From contig JAGYJZ010000003.1 in NCBI GenBank assembly GCA_018401875.1, positions 62,001 to 126,000 on the forward strand: a stretch of DNA of 64,000 bases. Reading direction: 5' to 3'. The translations under genes were made by a program, and so were the position numbers. The first letter of the stretch is position 1, and each line of letters begins with the position of its first letter. The notes under the pieces were generated by a model. It was not told the DNA's origin. It saw only the letters and a program-made list of their open reading frames with translations, and made no database searches. This stretch comes from Salibacteraceae bacterium (GTDB lineage: Bacteria > Bacteroidota > Bacteroidia > Flavobacteriales_G > Salibacteraceae). Shown here in pieces: positions 33,940 to 42,800 of this stretch.

Positions 33940-33952
33940 TTACTTGTAGTAA
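33940..33952. promoter_or_regulatory. Small dyad upstream of the WYL gene
   Basis: TTACT-TGT-AGTAA lies 59 bases upstream of the WYL ATG; TCTTGCAAGA (33928-33937) is a second palindrome beside it. Either could be an operator. No further copies were noticed. Confidence 0.25.
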
Positions 33953-33980
33953 GATTAAGCTATTAAAGTCAATGAGGGGT

Positions 33981-34574
33981 TTAACCTCTTTGATATTGGC
34001 CTACGTCAAATGAAAAGGTATCTTTTTGAATATTCAAGAAGGTATCGGAAAAGGTAAGTTCAAAATCTAAGGAAGACCTCAAATCAAAGGTGCTGTCTAA
34101 TGAAAAAACGTAAGAGTACTCTCCACTTCCTGCACATGACGCCAAAGTCCATCCACTGGGCCACCCAGCAAGACCGCTAGTTCCTTTCGTTTTCCAACCT
34201 GGGATAATTGCATCACCAGCGTAATCCTCTGAATTATTAATTCTATGATAACTCAATGCCCCTTCTTCGAGTACCATGCACTTTGAGTTTAAGGACCTGA
34301 GAGTTCCTTTTAACCCCAAAAGCGTATCTATTCCCACATTTTCCATAATAACCTTAATGTACACAATTGCTCCAGTGTCGATGTAACAATCTCTGGCCTC
34401 GTCACCATCATCCGGGTAAACCATCTCAATACTTGAAATAATCAACTCTATACTTGCAATATAGTCCACACTTTTTCCATCCAATGGATTATCACGATCA
34501 AGAGATAGTTTTTCACACGAAACAAAAAAAACGACTACAACTAGAAATAATATTTTGATCGAATTTGTCTTCAT
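33981..34574 (-). CDS. Lipoprotein of unknown function
   Basis: A lipoprotein signal (ILFLVVVVFFVSC) is followed by DRDNPLDG, a motif common just after the lipid cysteine in Bacteroidota surface lipoproteins. The rest (about 160 residues) is beta-rich with four cysteines that could form disulfides (ARDCYIDTG, NSKCMVLEE, LASCAGSGE). It probably sits in the outer membrane. It follows the 584-aa membrane protein by two bases and so belongs to its operon. Confidence 0.7.
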   Translation of the reverse strand: MKTNSIKILFLVVVVFFVSCEKLSLDRDNPLDGKSVDYIASIELIISSIEMVYPDDGDEARDCYIDTGAIVYIKVIMENVGIDTLLGLKGTLRSLNSKCMVLEEGALSYHRINNSEDYAGDAIIPGWKTKGTSGLAGWPSGWTLASCAGSGEYSYVFSLDSTFDLRSSLDFELTFSDTFLNIQKDTFSFDVGQYQRG

Positions 34575-34576
34575 TC

Positions 34577-36322
34577 CTAATTTTTAAAATTCAAGCTTCG
34601 TTTATAAGATCGATTCCTAGAGACGTTTCTAAACCCTTGCCAGGTGGTCCATGCAATATCTGAAACCCAAAATGTGCCACCTAATCCCAAACAAACAAAG
34701 CTGGCAATTCTTTGATTATTGGCCTGTCTATAATACATATCTATATTCTCTTGGGTTGAGGCAAGATGATATAGTTCGTAAGACCCTCGCCAGGAATAAT
34801 TTAATATCAAACCGGAAGCAATCAATCCAAGAGTCATAATTGTTGTAACTACTGGTTTTACTCTTGGACCGAACATTGATCCGTTTCCATTATTTACACC
34901 TGAGTTTCCAAGACCTGGTAAAATGATTGAGGATAATGCGTTGTATGGACCATTATGAGTTCTAACAGACATTACATCCGCATTATAACTTTGTGTTTTA
35001 TTGACTTTTGCTTCAACAACTTTGAGCGTGGCCCTTCCCGAGTTAAAACCAGCCAACTCTTTTTCGAGCAACTGCTTGTTTTTGTAATAAATCGACTGAT
35101 CTCCCCGTATTAATTCGAGACCATTTTCATTCTTTTTTAATAAAATTTGATGCTCAGACCTATCAAATTTCGCTGAATAATTCGCCATTGAAAATACTTT
35201 ATAGTCGTATTCTTTGGGAACGGGGCCTTTAACTTTATTAATACACTCAACAATTTCATCATAGTCACTGATTATTTCAGGGTTATTTCGTTCGATATGT
35301 GAAGGGATGCCGAATGTGTCTAATCGAATTGCCACTTTAAATGAAAATGGATGATTGATTTCTTCTTTACCCAATAACCAAGCATTTAGATCCTGATCAA
35401 GATCAGATCTATATTCATTCATAAGGCTGGGGTACTCTGATAAATTGTATGAGGTATCCAGACGAGTTGATAAAAAGTACTCCCTTTTCTTTCTCTCAAT
35501 GTCTTCTGCTAAGAGCGCTTTGGCTTTAGCCACGCTATCCGCTTTGAGCTTTTTCACATACAGTGGATAAAACTCTTTCTTCCACATTTCATGTACCTCC
35601 GATGTATTTAAAGGCTCTATTAAATCGCCAGTGGTATTGAACTCCCTATTCAATGAAGATCTTTCTGAAACCGCAATCATCATTAAAGCACTAACAGCAT
35701 ATTCTTTTTTATCGGACTTTGAATAATACGTATTCCACAACCCAATATTCTTTACATAATATTCTATATAATCATAACGAAATCTAGGCCCATTTGACAC
35801 TTCCAGCCTCACAGCTTCATGTAATTCTCCTTCAATCATAACAGCTGCCATGCTCGCCTTGTAAGAAATTCTGCGTCCCTTATAGTATTCGGTCCATTCT
35901 ACATTTTGGTAATCTCCATTAATCAATGGTATTTTTAAAACTGCAGCGCTATGCACATCTATTGTAGTGGGCCTATAATCAAGCAAAGCATGCCTTTCGA
36001 TTCTATTGTACAACTCTACATCTGACCCTCTAAATATGTATTCATTCTGATCAATTGAAAGTCTAAGGTTATCAACCATAAAAATTTCCGTAACCTCAGC
36101 TTGGTTATTATTTATCCACTTGATAGAATGAATAGTTTCAAAATCATTAAAACTCCATATTCCATCAGGACCAGCATGCTGATAACTTCGAGCAGTAAAC
36201 CTTTTATCAGGAAGAAAATAATCTTCAGCCTTCAAACTTTGCGCTAAGCAGTCATTTAAAAAAACGGATATAAAAACCACCCATACTACAACCAGAAACA
36301 ATCTATAATTCTCGATTTTCAT
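34577..36322 (-). CDS. Large exported/membrane protein of unknown function
   Basis: From the ATG at 36322 (MKIENYRLFLVVVWVVFISVF) the protein has a signal peptide or membrane anchor and a beta-rich domain (about 30-220). A charged helical stretch (ADSVAKAKALLAEDIERKKRE) and a C-terminal part with two membrane helices (VVTTIMTLGLIASGLILNYSW and ASFVCLGLGGTFWVSDIAW) follow. The segment LSSIILPGLGNSGVNNG before these helices resembles the DUF5683-type membrane domain of Bacteroidota. No function can be given. It lies near the right edge of the island. Confidence 0.65.
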   Translation of the reverse strand: MKIENYRLFLVVVWVVFISVFLNDCLAQSLKAEDYFLPDKRFTARSYQHAGPDGIWSFNDFETIHSIKWINNNQAEVTEIFMVDNLRLSIDQNEYIFRGSDVELYNRIERHALLDYRPTTIDVHSAAVLKIPLINGDYQNVEWTEYYKGRRISYKASMAAVMIEGELHEAVRLEVSNGPRFRYDYIEYYVKNIGLWNTYYSKSDKKEYAVSALMMIAVSERSSLNREFNTTGDLIEPLNTSEVHEMWKKEFYPLYVKKLKADSVAKAKALLAEDIERKKREYFLSTRLDTSYNLSEYPSLMNEYRSDLDQDLNAWLLGKEEINHPFSFKVAIRLDTFGIPSHIERNNPEIISDYDEIVECINKVKGPVPKEYDYKVFSMANYSAKFDRSEHQILLKKNENGLELIRGDQSIYYKNKQLLEKELAGFNSGRATLKVVEAKVNKTQSYNADVMSVRTHNGPYNALSSIILPGLGNSGVNNGNGSMFGPRVKPVVTTIMTLGLIASGLILNYSWRGSYELYHLASTQENIDMYYRQANNQRIASFVCLGLGGTFWVSDIAWTTWQGFRNVSRNRSYKRSLNFKN

Positions 36323-36458
36323 GCACGCCAAATTTCAATCAGAAAAACAATGTTCTATTTGATGGCAGTCAGTTAAGCTGTTGATTATTATCAGCTAGCA
36401 TTACAAATCAGCATTATATCCAATTAATTAACATCTCTTTTTGCGAGATTCATTGATT

Positions 36459-36572
36459 ATGAGCAAAAGTGGAAGCAGATCAGCAAGATTTATTGGCGAA
36501 CACAAAGGAAAAACTCCTAAGATTAGTTCAGGATCAAAAAGTAAATCGAAAGCAGGTGGAGTCAAGATGTAA
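36459..36572 (+). CDS. Possible 37-residue basic peptide
   Basis: ATG to TAA encodes a Ser/Lys-rich peptide (MSKSGSRSARFIGEHKGKTP, ending KAGGVKM), too short for the ORF track. The low-complexity basic composition resembles small nucleic-acid-binding peptides. No promoter was recognised. The minus-strand ORF over the same DNA looks like its shadow. Confidence 0.3.
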   Translation: MSKSGSRSARFIGEHKGKTPKISSGSKSKSKAGGVKM

Positions 36573-36632
36573 GACTCCCAAAAGAATATTTTAAAGCAAT
36601 TCCGACCCAATTTCCGACCCAACAAAAACAAA

Positions 36633-36665
36633 AAAGCCTTTAACTGTTTGATAGCTAAAGGCTTT
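36633..36665 (-). terminator. Terminator of tRNA-Gln
   Basis: Read on the minus strand, AAAGCCTTTA and TAAAGGCTTT form a 10-bp stem followed by TTTG TTTTTG. It lies 14 bases past the tRNA 3' end. Confidence 0.75.
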
Positions 36666-36678
36666 AGTTTTCAATCTG

Positions 36679-36750
36679 TTGCCCCACTAGGACTCGAACC
36701 TAGACTGACGGTACCAAAAACCGCTGTCCTGCCAATTAGACGATGGGGCA
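36679..36750 (-). tRNA. tRNA-Gln (TTG)
   Basis: On the minus strand the 72-base sequence TGCCCCATCGTCTAATTGGC... folds into a cloverleaf. It has acceptor TGCCCCA/TGGGGCA, anticodon arm GCGGT-TTTTGGT-ACCGT with anticodon TTG, and T-arm CTAGG-TTCGAGT-CCTAG. CCA is not encoded. It marks the right boundary of the accessory island. Confidence 0.95.
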
Positions 36751-36812
36751 TCCTCGTAAAAGGAGCGCAAATGTAAAAAAGATTTCATTTTTGCAGTCAA
36801 GCAATTTTTCTT

Positions 36813-37427
36813 TTGTACTTAAAACATATTCCATCAGTCGTAAAGCCTCTGGCTAAAGATTTGGTATTCGATCTTCCCAACGATCGAAATGCCATCTACC
36901 TCACCTTTGACGATGGGCCACACCCAACACTGACCAACCAAGTGATGGACTTGCTGGCTCAATACCATGCGAAAGCAACGTTCTTCTTGGTGGGGGAAAA
37001 TGCGGTAAAACACCCCGAACTGATCCCTCACTTGACCAATGCCAACCACGCCATAGGTCTGCACGGCCACAAACACCTCAGCGGATGGAAAACGAAAAAC
37101 AAGGCTTACTTCGAAGACATTGCCTCCTCTGCTGAAGTCATCAACAGCACGCTTTTTCGTCCTCCGTATGGTGAGATCACCTTTTCACAGGCAAAAGAGT
37201 TGAAAAAGCACTATAAACTGATCATGTGGAGCCACCTTAGCGCTGATTTTGACCACAAGCTTTCCAGCGAGCAATGTGCTGCGTTCGCCACCAAAAAAGT
37301 AACACCGGGAAGCATCATCGTATTTCACGACAGCGAAAAGGCAAAACCGCGCATGATCGAAGCCTTGAAACTCAGTTTAGATGTTTACGCTGAAAAAGGT
37401 TTCTCGATGGAAGCCATTAGCTTCTAA
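36813..37427 (+). CDS. Polysaccharide deacetylase (NodB homology domain)
   Basis: The 204-residue single-domain enzyme has the NodB motifs in order: TFDDGPHP (catalytic base Asp and metal Asp), GLHGHKHL (H-x-x-x-H metal ligands), LFRPPYG and FHDS near the end. It removes N-acetyl groups from a carbohydrate such as peptidoglycan or an envelope polysaccharide. The start is a TTG; the resulting MYLKHIPSVVKPLAKDL fits the N-terminus I know from Bacteroidota homologues. Its stop overlaps the convergent MBL-rhodanese gene by four bases. Confidence 0.92.
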   Translation: MYLKHIPSVVKPLAKDLVFDLPNDRNAIYLTFDDGPHPTLTNQVMDLLAQYHAKATFFLVGENAVKHPELIPHLTNANHAIGLHGHKHLSGWKTKNKAYFEDIASSAEVINSTLFRPPYGEITFSQAKELKKHYKLIMWSHLSADFDHKLSSEQCAAFATKKVTPGSIIVFHDSEKAKPRMIEALKLSLDVYAEKGFSMEAISF

Positions 37428-38821
37428 ACCACCTCTGATTGCACGTAAGGCACACCTGCCGCCTTCAATCCATCAAAACCTTGCTTGATGTCTGTAATGT
37501 ATTTAAATCCTTTAGAAGCGAGGATGCTCCATGCAATCACTGAGCGATAACCGCCTTTGCAATGGATGACGTAGGGCGTATTGGAATTCACTTCACTAAG
37601 GTGATCAAGCATGTAATCTAAGGTGAGCAGTTGCGCACCATCGATGTGGCAATTGTCATACTCTGATTCCTTTCTCACATCAAGCACTTGGCCTTCAGGC
37701 CGATTTTGTTTAAACGATTCTGGTGTGATGGAAGGAATCATTCGCACTTCGTTTCTTGACGATGCATAGGCGTCAAAACCACCTTCGAGGAATCCGATCA
37801 CATTGTCGTATCCAACGCGCGCCAAGCGCATAATGGCTTCTTGTTCTTTTTCTGGCTCAGCAATAATTACGATGGCTTGGTGCATGTATTCGATTAACGC
37901 GCCTGCCCATGGAGCAAACTGCCCGTGCAAGCCGATGTACCAAGCATTAGGCACGTGCCCTTGACTGAATTCGTTTTCGCGCCTCGTGTCGAGCACCAAG
38001 GCACCCTGTTGCTGCGCAGCCAGCATTTGATCAACCGAAAGAGCTGTCATCGAGTTTTTGAAAACCTCATCGATGGATTTATACCCTTTTTTGTTTTGCG
38101 CTGCGGCCTTTGCGAAGTATTGAGGTGCGGGAAGAATACCTGTGGTTAATTCTTTCACAAACTCTTCCTTCGTTAAATCGCCCAACGCATAGTTCGTCTT
38201 TTTTTGATCGCCCAATAAAGCCGATGTTTCACTCGACATATTTTTTCCACAAGCCGAACCTGCACCGTGTGCTGGATAAACAATTATGTGATCGGGCAAT
38301 GGAAGAATCTTTTCGCGCAGCGAATCATACAACGTAGCCGCCATGTCTTCGGCAGTCATGTCGCCACCTTTTTGCGCTAAGTCGGGCCTGCCAACATCAC
38401 CGATGAATAATGTATCACCCGTGTAGATCGAATGCTCTTTGCCGTTTTCGTCAAACAAGAGGTAGCAGCTCGATTCGGGCGTGTGGCCGGGCGTATGCAA
38501 TAATTTTATATTTAAATCGCCCACTGAAAACACCTGTCCGTCAGTAGCTCGAATGATTTCAAAATTGGTTTCTGCCGTTGGACCGAACACAATGGGTGCT
38601 CCTGTTTTGGCGGAAAGATCGAGGTGACCGCTCACAAAGTCAGCGTGAAAATGCGTTTCGAAAATGTACTTGATTTTTGCTCTGCGCTCGCGTGCTAATT
38701 GAATGTAGGGTTCGGTCTCGCGCAAGGGATCGATGATGGCTGCTTCACCGTTTGATTCTATATAATAGGTAGCTTCAGCTAAACAGCCGGTATAAATCTG
38801 TTCTACGTACATGGCCTTCAT
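37424..38821 (-). CDS. MBL-fold persulfide-dioxygenase-like protein with two rhodanese domains
   Basis: Residues 1-250 form a metallo-beta-lactamase domain with THFHADFVSGH, TPGHTPES and YTGDTLFIGDVGRPD, which place it with ETHE1/BlaB-type persulfide dioxygenases. Two rhodanese domains follow (about 265-360 and 370-465). The first has no catalytic Cys at the expected loop (VIIAEPEKEQEA) and should be inactive. The second has it in HCKGGYRS. Such fusions oxidise glutathione persulfide or move sulfane sulfur in the cytoplasm. Confidence 0.92.
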   Translation of the reverse strand: MKAMYVEQIYTGCLAEATYYIESNGEAAIIDPLRETEPYIQLARERRAKIKYIFETHFHADFVSGHLDLSAKTGAPIVFGPTAETNFEIIRATDGQVFSVGDLNIKLLHTPGHTPESSCYLLFDENGKEHSIYTGDTLFIGDVGRPDLAQKGGDMTAEDMAATLYDSLREKILPLPDHIIVYPAHGAGSACGKNMSSETSALLGDQKKTNYALGDLTKEEFVKELTTGILPAPQYFAKAAAQNKKGYKSIDEVFKNSMTALSVDQMLAAQQQGALVLDTRRENEFSQGHVPNAWYIGLHGQFAPWAGALIEYMHQAIVIIAEPEKEQEAIMRLARVGYDNVIGFLEGGFDAYASSRNEVRMIPSITPESFKQNRPEGQVLDVRKESEYDNCHIDGAQLLTLDYMLDHLSEVNSNTPYVIHCKGGYRSVIAWSILASKGFKYITDIKQGFDGLKAAGVPYVQSEVV

Positions 38822-38850
38822 TTGATTAATGACGACAAAAATAGAAAGTA

Positions 38851-38876
38851 AAAACCCCGCATGAGCGGGGTTAGTT
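38851..38876 (-). terminator. Terminator of the SprB-like/PorP operon
   Basis: AACCCCGC-ATGA-GCGGGGTT is a perfect 8-bp stem with a TTTTTAC tract on the minus-strand exit side. It follows the PorP/SprF-like stop directly. Confidence 0.9.
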
Positions 38877-38877
38877 T

Positions 38878-39822
38878 TTATTGTGCTTGAATCATTGGAG
38901 CATCATTCCGTTTATTGAACCGAATGCCCAGCACTACTTCATGCGAGCCCGAAGTGGCAGCGCCAATTCTTCCCACGTTGAGGTCGTAGGCGTAACCAAT
39001 GCTCAAGTTGTTTTCAAACTGATAGCCTGTCATAAACCCTATGGCTTGCACAGAAGCGCCCGACACCACTGCATAGCGCACTGATGATCCTAACCAAACC
39101 ATGTCTCTGTAAATTCCTCTCACTTGTGTGTCGTAGATATCAATCGATCCCACAATCTTGCCCAAGAAATTAGCTTCTATCGCCCATGTGTCGTCAAAAT
39201 CATAGCGGTAACCACCATTGATGTAATAGTGGCGCGCGAGCACATTTTCTGTCTCAGAATAGTCGTTAAAAAACTGCGCTTTCAGTCCTGCTATTTGAGG
39301 AACATAAAAACCTGCATGCCAATTCTTAGCCGCGAAACGAACTCCCGAACCAAAGTCAACCGACCACAGCGACATCAATCCGCTGCTCAGCGCGATGTCA
39401 TTGTTCTGATCTAAATCGATCTTGCTTCCATCTACAGCAAATTGAAGCATCCCTGTTGAAAGGGCAAAACTCAATTTATAACCTTCAGCTACTTTGAGGT
39501 GGTAGGCGTACGATGCTTGAAAACCGTTTCTTCGGGTTTGGCCCACTACATCACTGAATAAGGTTCCGCCAATTCCCATGGTTTGCTTCAAAATAGGGCC
39601 TTGCACACTCATATAATATGTGCGAGGTGCGTCTTGAATTCCCACCCACTGATCGCGGTAGAGGGCATTGGCTTGAAAGTAATTCTCAGCTCCGGCAACA
39701 GCTGGATTTACCATGTATTCGTTCATGTAGAACTGTGTCCACTGTTCGAGCTGTTGCGCTTTCAGTTGAAAGAAGGCAACGAACAATATCGATATGGCGA
39801 TGAGCTTTTTCATAGGTCTCAT
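38878..39822 (-). CDS. PorP/SprF-family type IX secretion membrane protein
   Basis: A signal peptide (MKKLIAISILFVAFFQLKAQ) is followed by the PorP/SprF opening QLEQWTQFYMNEYMVNPAVAGAENY. Beta-barrel strands continue to the C-terminus, with YRDQWVGIQDAPRTYYMSVQGPI and IGYAYDLNVGRIG also typical. SprF-like proteins are needed for export or anchoring of the adhesin encoded next to them. The gene follows the SprB-like gene on the same strand with about nine bases between stop and ATG, so they form an operon. A TTG and a second ATG are alternative starts. Confidence 0.93.
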   Translation of the reverse strand: MRPMKKLIAISILFVAFFQLKAQQLEQWTQFYMNEYMVNPAVAGAENYFQANALYRDQWVGIQDAPRTYYMSVQGPILKQTMGIGGTLFSDVVGQTRRNGFQASYAYHLKVAEGYKLSFALSTGMLQFAVDGSKIDLDQNNDIALSSGLMSLWSVDFGSGVRFAAKNWHAGFYVPQIAGLKAQFFNDYSETENVLARHYYINGGYRYDFDDTWAIEANFLGKIVGSIDIYDTQVRGIYRDMVWLGSSVRYAVVSGASVQAIGFMTGYQFENNLSIGYAYDLNVGRIGAATSGSHEVVLGIRFNKRNDAPMIQAQ

Positions 39823-39831
39823 AGGTTTCAA

Positions 39832-42800
39832 TTATTTAAGAATCGTAACTGGTCCAGTAATTAAGTTTTTCACTTGATCGTCCTTCAGATCAATTACGTA
39901 GTAGTAAGTACCCACGGTAAGTTCTTTACCATTGTGTTTGCCGTTCCAAGGATTCGTGTACCCAGCAGAAGACTCATAGATTAGGTTACCCCAACGGTTG
40001 AATATCTGAACAATCGCATTTGGGTATCGGTCAATGCGATCGATCAAGAAGAATTCATTCACTCCGTCACCGTTTGGTGAGAATCCTCCAACTGGGTCGA
40101 CCAAGTCTTCAACAGTTACCGTCATGCTATCCACGCCAAAACAACCGTCAGCATCTGTAGCGCTTACATAGTAAGTAATGGTTTCCAATGGATTCGCTTG
40201 AGGATTGTACTCTGTTACACTGGTCAAATCACGTGCTGGTGTCCACACAACATCTACACCTGAATTGGCCGTTGGCGCTCCACCGATGGATGTAATTCCG
40301 CCCGGCTCGATGGTTTTATCAGGGCCAGCGTCAACACCCGGACCTGGAGTCCACGAGATTCTCAAGGTGTCGCGAGCAACACACACATTATTGATTCCTT
40401 CGTAAATGATGGTAGTAGTTTGCTCGGTCGTATTTACTACGGTTGAGTTTCCACTGCCAATCACCACACCATTTGATCTCAACCATCGGGCCGATGATGC
40501 ACCTGAGTTTGTGCCGGTAACAGTTATTTCATTGCTAAACGGACACACCTCAAAATCATCCATTACCGTTACATCTACAAAGAACTCTGTGTCAATCGTG
40601 AATGAATCAGTGATGATACAACCCGATGCATCGGTAACGATCAAGGTATAGTCGCCTGCAATAACTCCGGTTAAATCAGACGCAGTCAGAATTGAAACTG
40701 AATCGCTGATCCAATTGTAGGTGTATGGCGCGGTGCCGCCTGTTACAGTGATTTGCACTTCTCCGTCACCCGTATTGGTGCAGGTGGCATTGTTGATAGA
40801 ATCAAGCGTAATCACCATCGGTGATGGTCCGCCCGCGGTTTGAGTAGTAATAAATGTACATCCGTTGGCATCCGTTACAGTGAGCGTATATGCTCCTGCG
40901 CACAATCCTGCGATGGTGCTATCAGTTTCGCCATTGCTCCAAGCGAATGAGTAAGGAGTTGTTCCGCCAGTGATGCTTACATCTATCGTTCCATCACAAT
41001 CAGCACCGCACGTCACGTCTGTAATTTCTACAGACTGCAGGTTGATCTCTGTTGGTTCACTGATGGTATAGATATCAAACGAAGCACAAAGGTTCGCATC
41101 TAAAACCGCAATCGTGTCATTGCCCGCACAAAGCGAGTCGATGTCATCTGTGGTGTCTCCGTTCGACCAAAGGATGGTGTATGGTGCTGTTCCTCCAGAG
41201 ATGGTAGTGTTTATTTCACCATCGCACTCGCCAAAACAACTCACATCCACCAAAAGATCGAGGTCGATCACTGGCGCATTAGCATTGTTTAAGATGAATC
41301 CAGAGGTATCTGTACAACCGTTTGCATCAACAATCTTCAAGGCATAGATTCCAGCGAACAAGTTTGTAGCTACACTATCGGTTTGCGCGGGAATCAAAGG
41401 CGTTCCAAAAGCATCGAGCCATTCGTAGGTGTATGGTCCGCCATTTCCACCGGCTGCGGATACCGTGATTGAACCATTATTCACCTGACAATCAGGATTC
41501 ACTTGAGAAATCAAGTTTCCTACTATTGGCGCAGGATCATCGATCACAAATTCTAGGCTATCAGAGCATCCGGCAGTATCTGTAATGGTAACACTGTAGG
41601 TTCCACCGCACAAATCTGTGATTGCAAGGGTGGTGTCGCCTGTATTCCAAAGAATGCTGTACGGTGGATTTCCACCGGCCACGTTGATGGCTATGTTTCC
41701 ATCACATTCGCCCGGACAAGTGACATCATTCACCACAGAAGTGATGGTGAATGGTTGTGGGTCAGCCAACTCAACAGAGTCGATGATGGTTGCTCCGTTG
41801 TCATCGGTCAGCGTTAAAACGTATGTACCTGAACAAAGACCAGTGATCAATGATGCAGTGGCACCGTTTGACCAGGCAAAATTGTATGGAGGAACTCCGC
41901 CTGTTGCAACAGCATCAATTTCACCATCGCAGCCGTTGCCAGCGCATGAAATCTCGATCACGTCAAACGTTACATCCAATACATCTGGTTCAGTAATGGT
42001 AATGGTATCAATGGTTGAACATCCGCTGCCATCAGTTACTGTAACAATGTAAAATCCTGCACACAAGTTAGAGGCCGTTTGCGTGGTTTGTCCATCAGAC
42101 CATAAGTAGGTGAGGGGAGTAACCAAGGAGTTTACCGTGGCTGTTCCGTCACACACACCACTCGCTGAAGTGTTTGTTGATGTCAATAAAATACCAGGGC
42201 CGTTTATTTCAGATACGGGATAACCAAACACTTCAAAGCAACCTGAAGCATCTGTTACCGTGAGGTCATAAAAGCCTAGGCAAAGTGACCCTAAGGTATC
42301 TGATGCAGCGCCCGTTGACCATGCATAGGTGAAACCACCTGCTCCACCCGCGATTGTTGGGATGATAGATCCATCGCACACGCCACATGTGGCATCGTTT
42401 ACTATTACAGCAGTTTGAACAATTGCTGCTGGTTCAGTGATAGTGAATGTATCGAGCGTTGTACAGCCATTAATGTCGGTCACCGTTAGGAAATACGTTC
42501 CAGCACACAGTCCGCTTGCGAGCGATAATCCATTGCCATTTCCAGGCACTGGACTCCAATTGAATGAGTAGTTTCCTGCACCTCCTGAGGCAGTGATCGA
42601 AATAGAGCCGTCACATACTCCGTTGCACGAGGCATCTGAGATGGTGCTTGCAAGAACGATTTCTGTAGGTTGGTCAATGACGAACGTGGCGATTGAATCG
42701 CAGCCCGCACCATCACTAATTGTAACGGTATAACTGCCTGCACAAAGTCCTGCATTCGTTGCGGAGGTTGATCCGTTGCTCCACGCAAAGGTGAATACTC

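Larger units (their letters stand above)
36323..36678. other. Gene-poor right edge of the accessory island
   Basis: About 350 AT-rich bases lie between the membrane-protein gene and tRNA-Gln. They hold one possible tiny basic ORF, the direct pair TTCCGACCCAA/TTTCCGACCCAA near 36600-36622 and the tRNA terminator. No integrase gene or duplicated tRNA 3' end was found. Confidence 0.5.

Noticed and set aside
26575-36671. CTTTAGTTTT at both ends of the island (26575-26584 and 36662-36671) as an attachment-site repeat
   Set aside because: Ten AT-rich bases can match by chance, and no integrase or duplicated tRNA 3' end supports site-specific integration.
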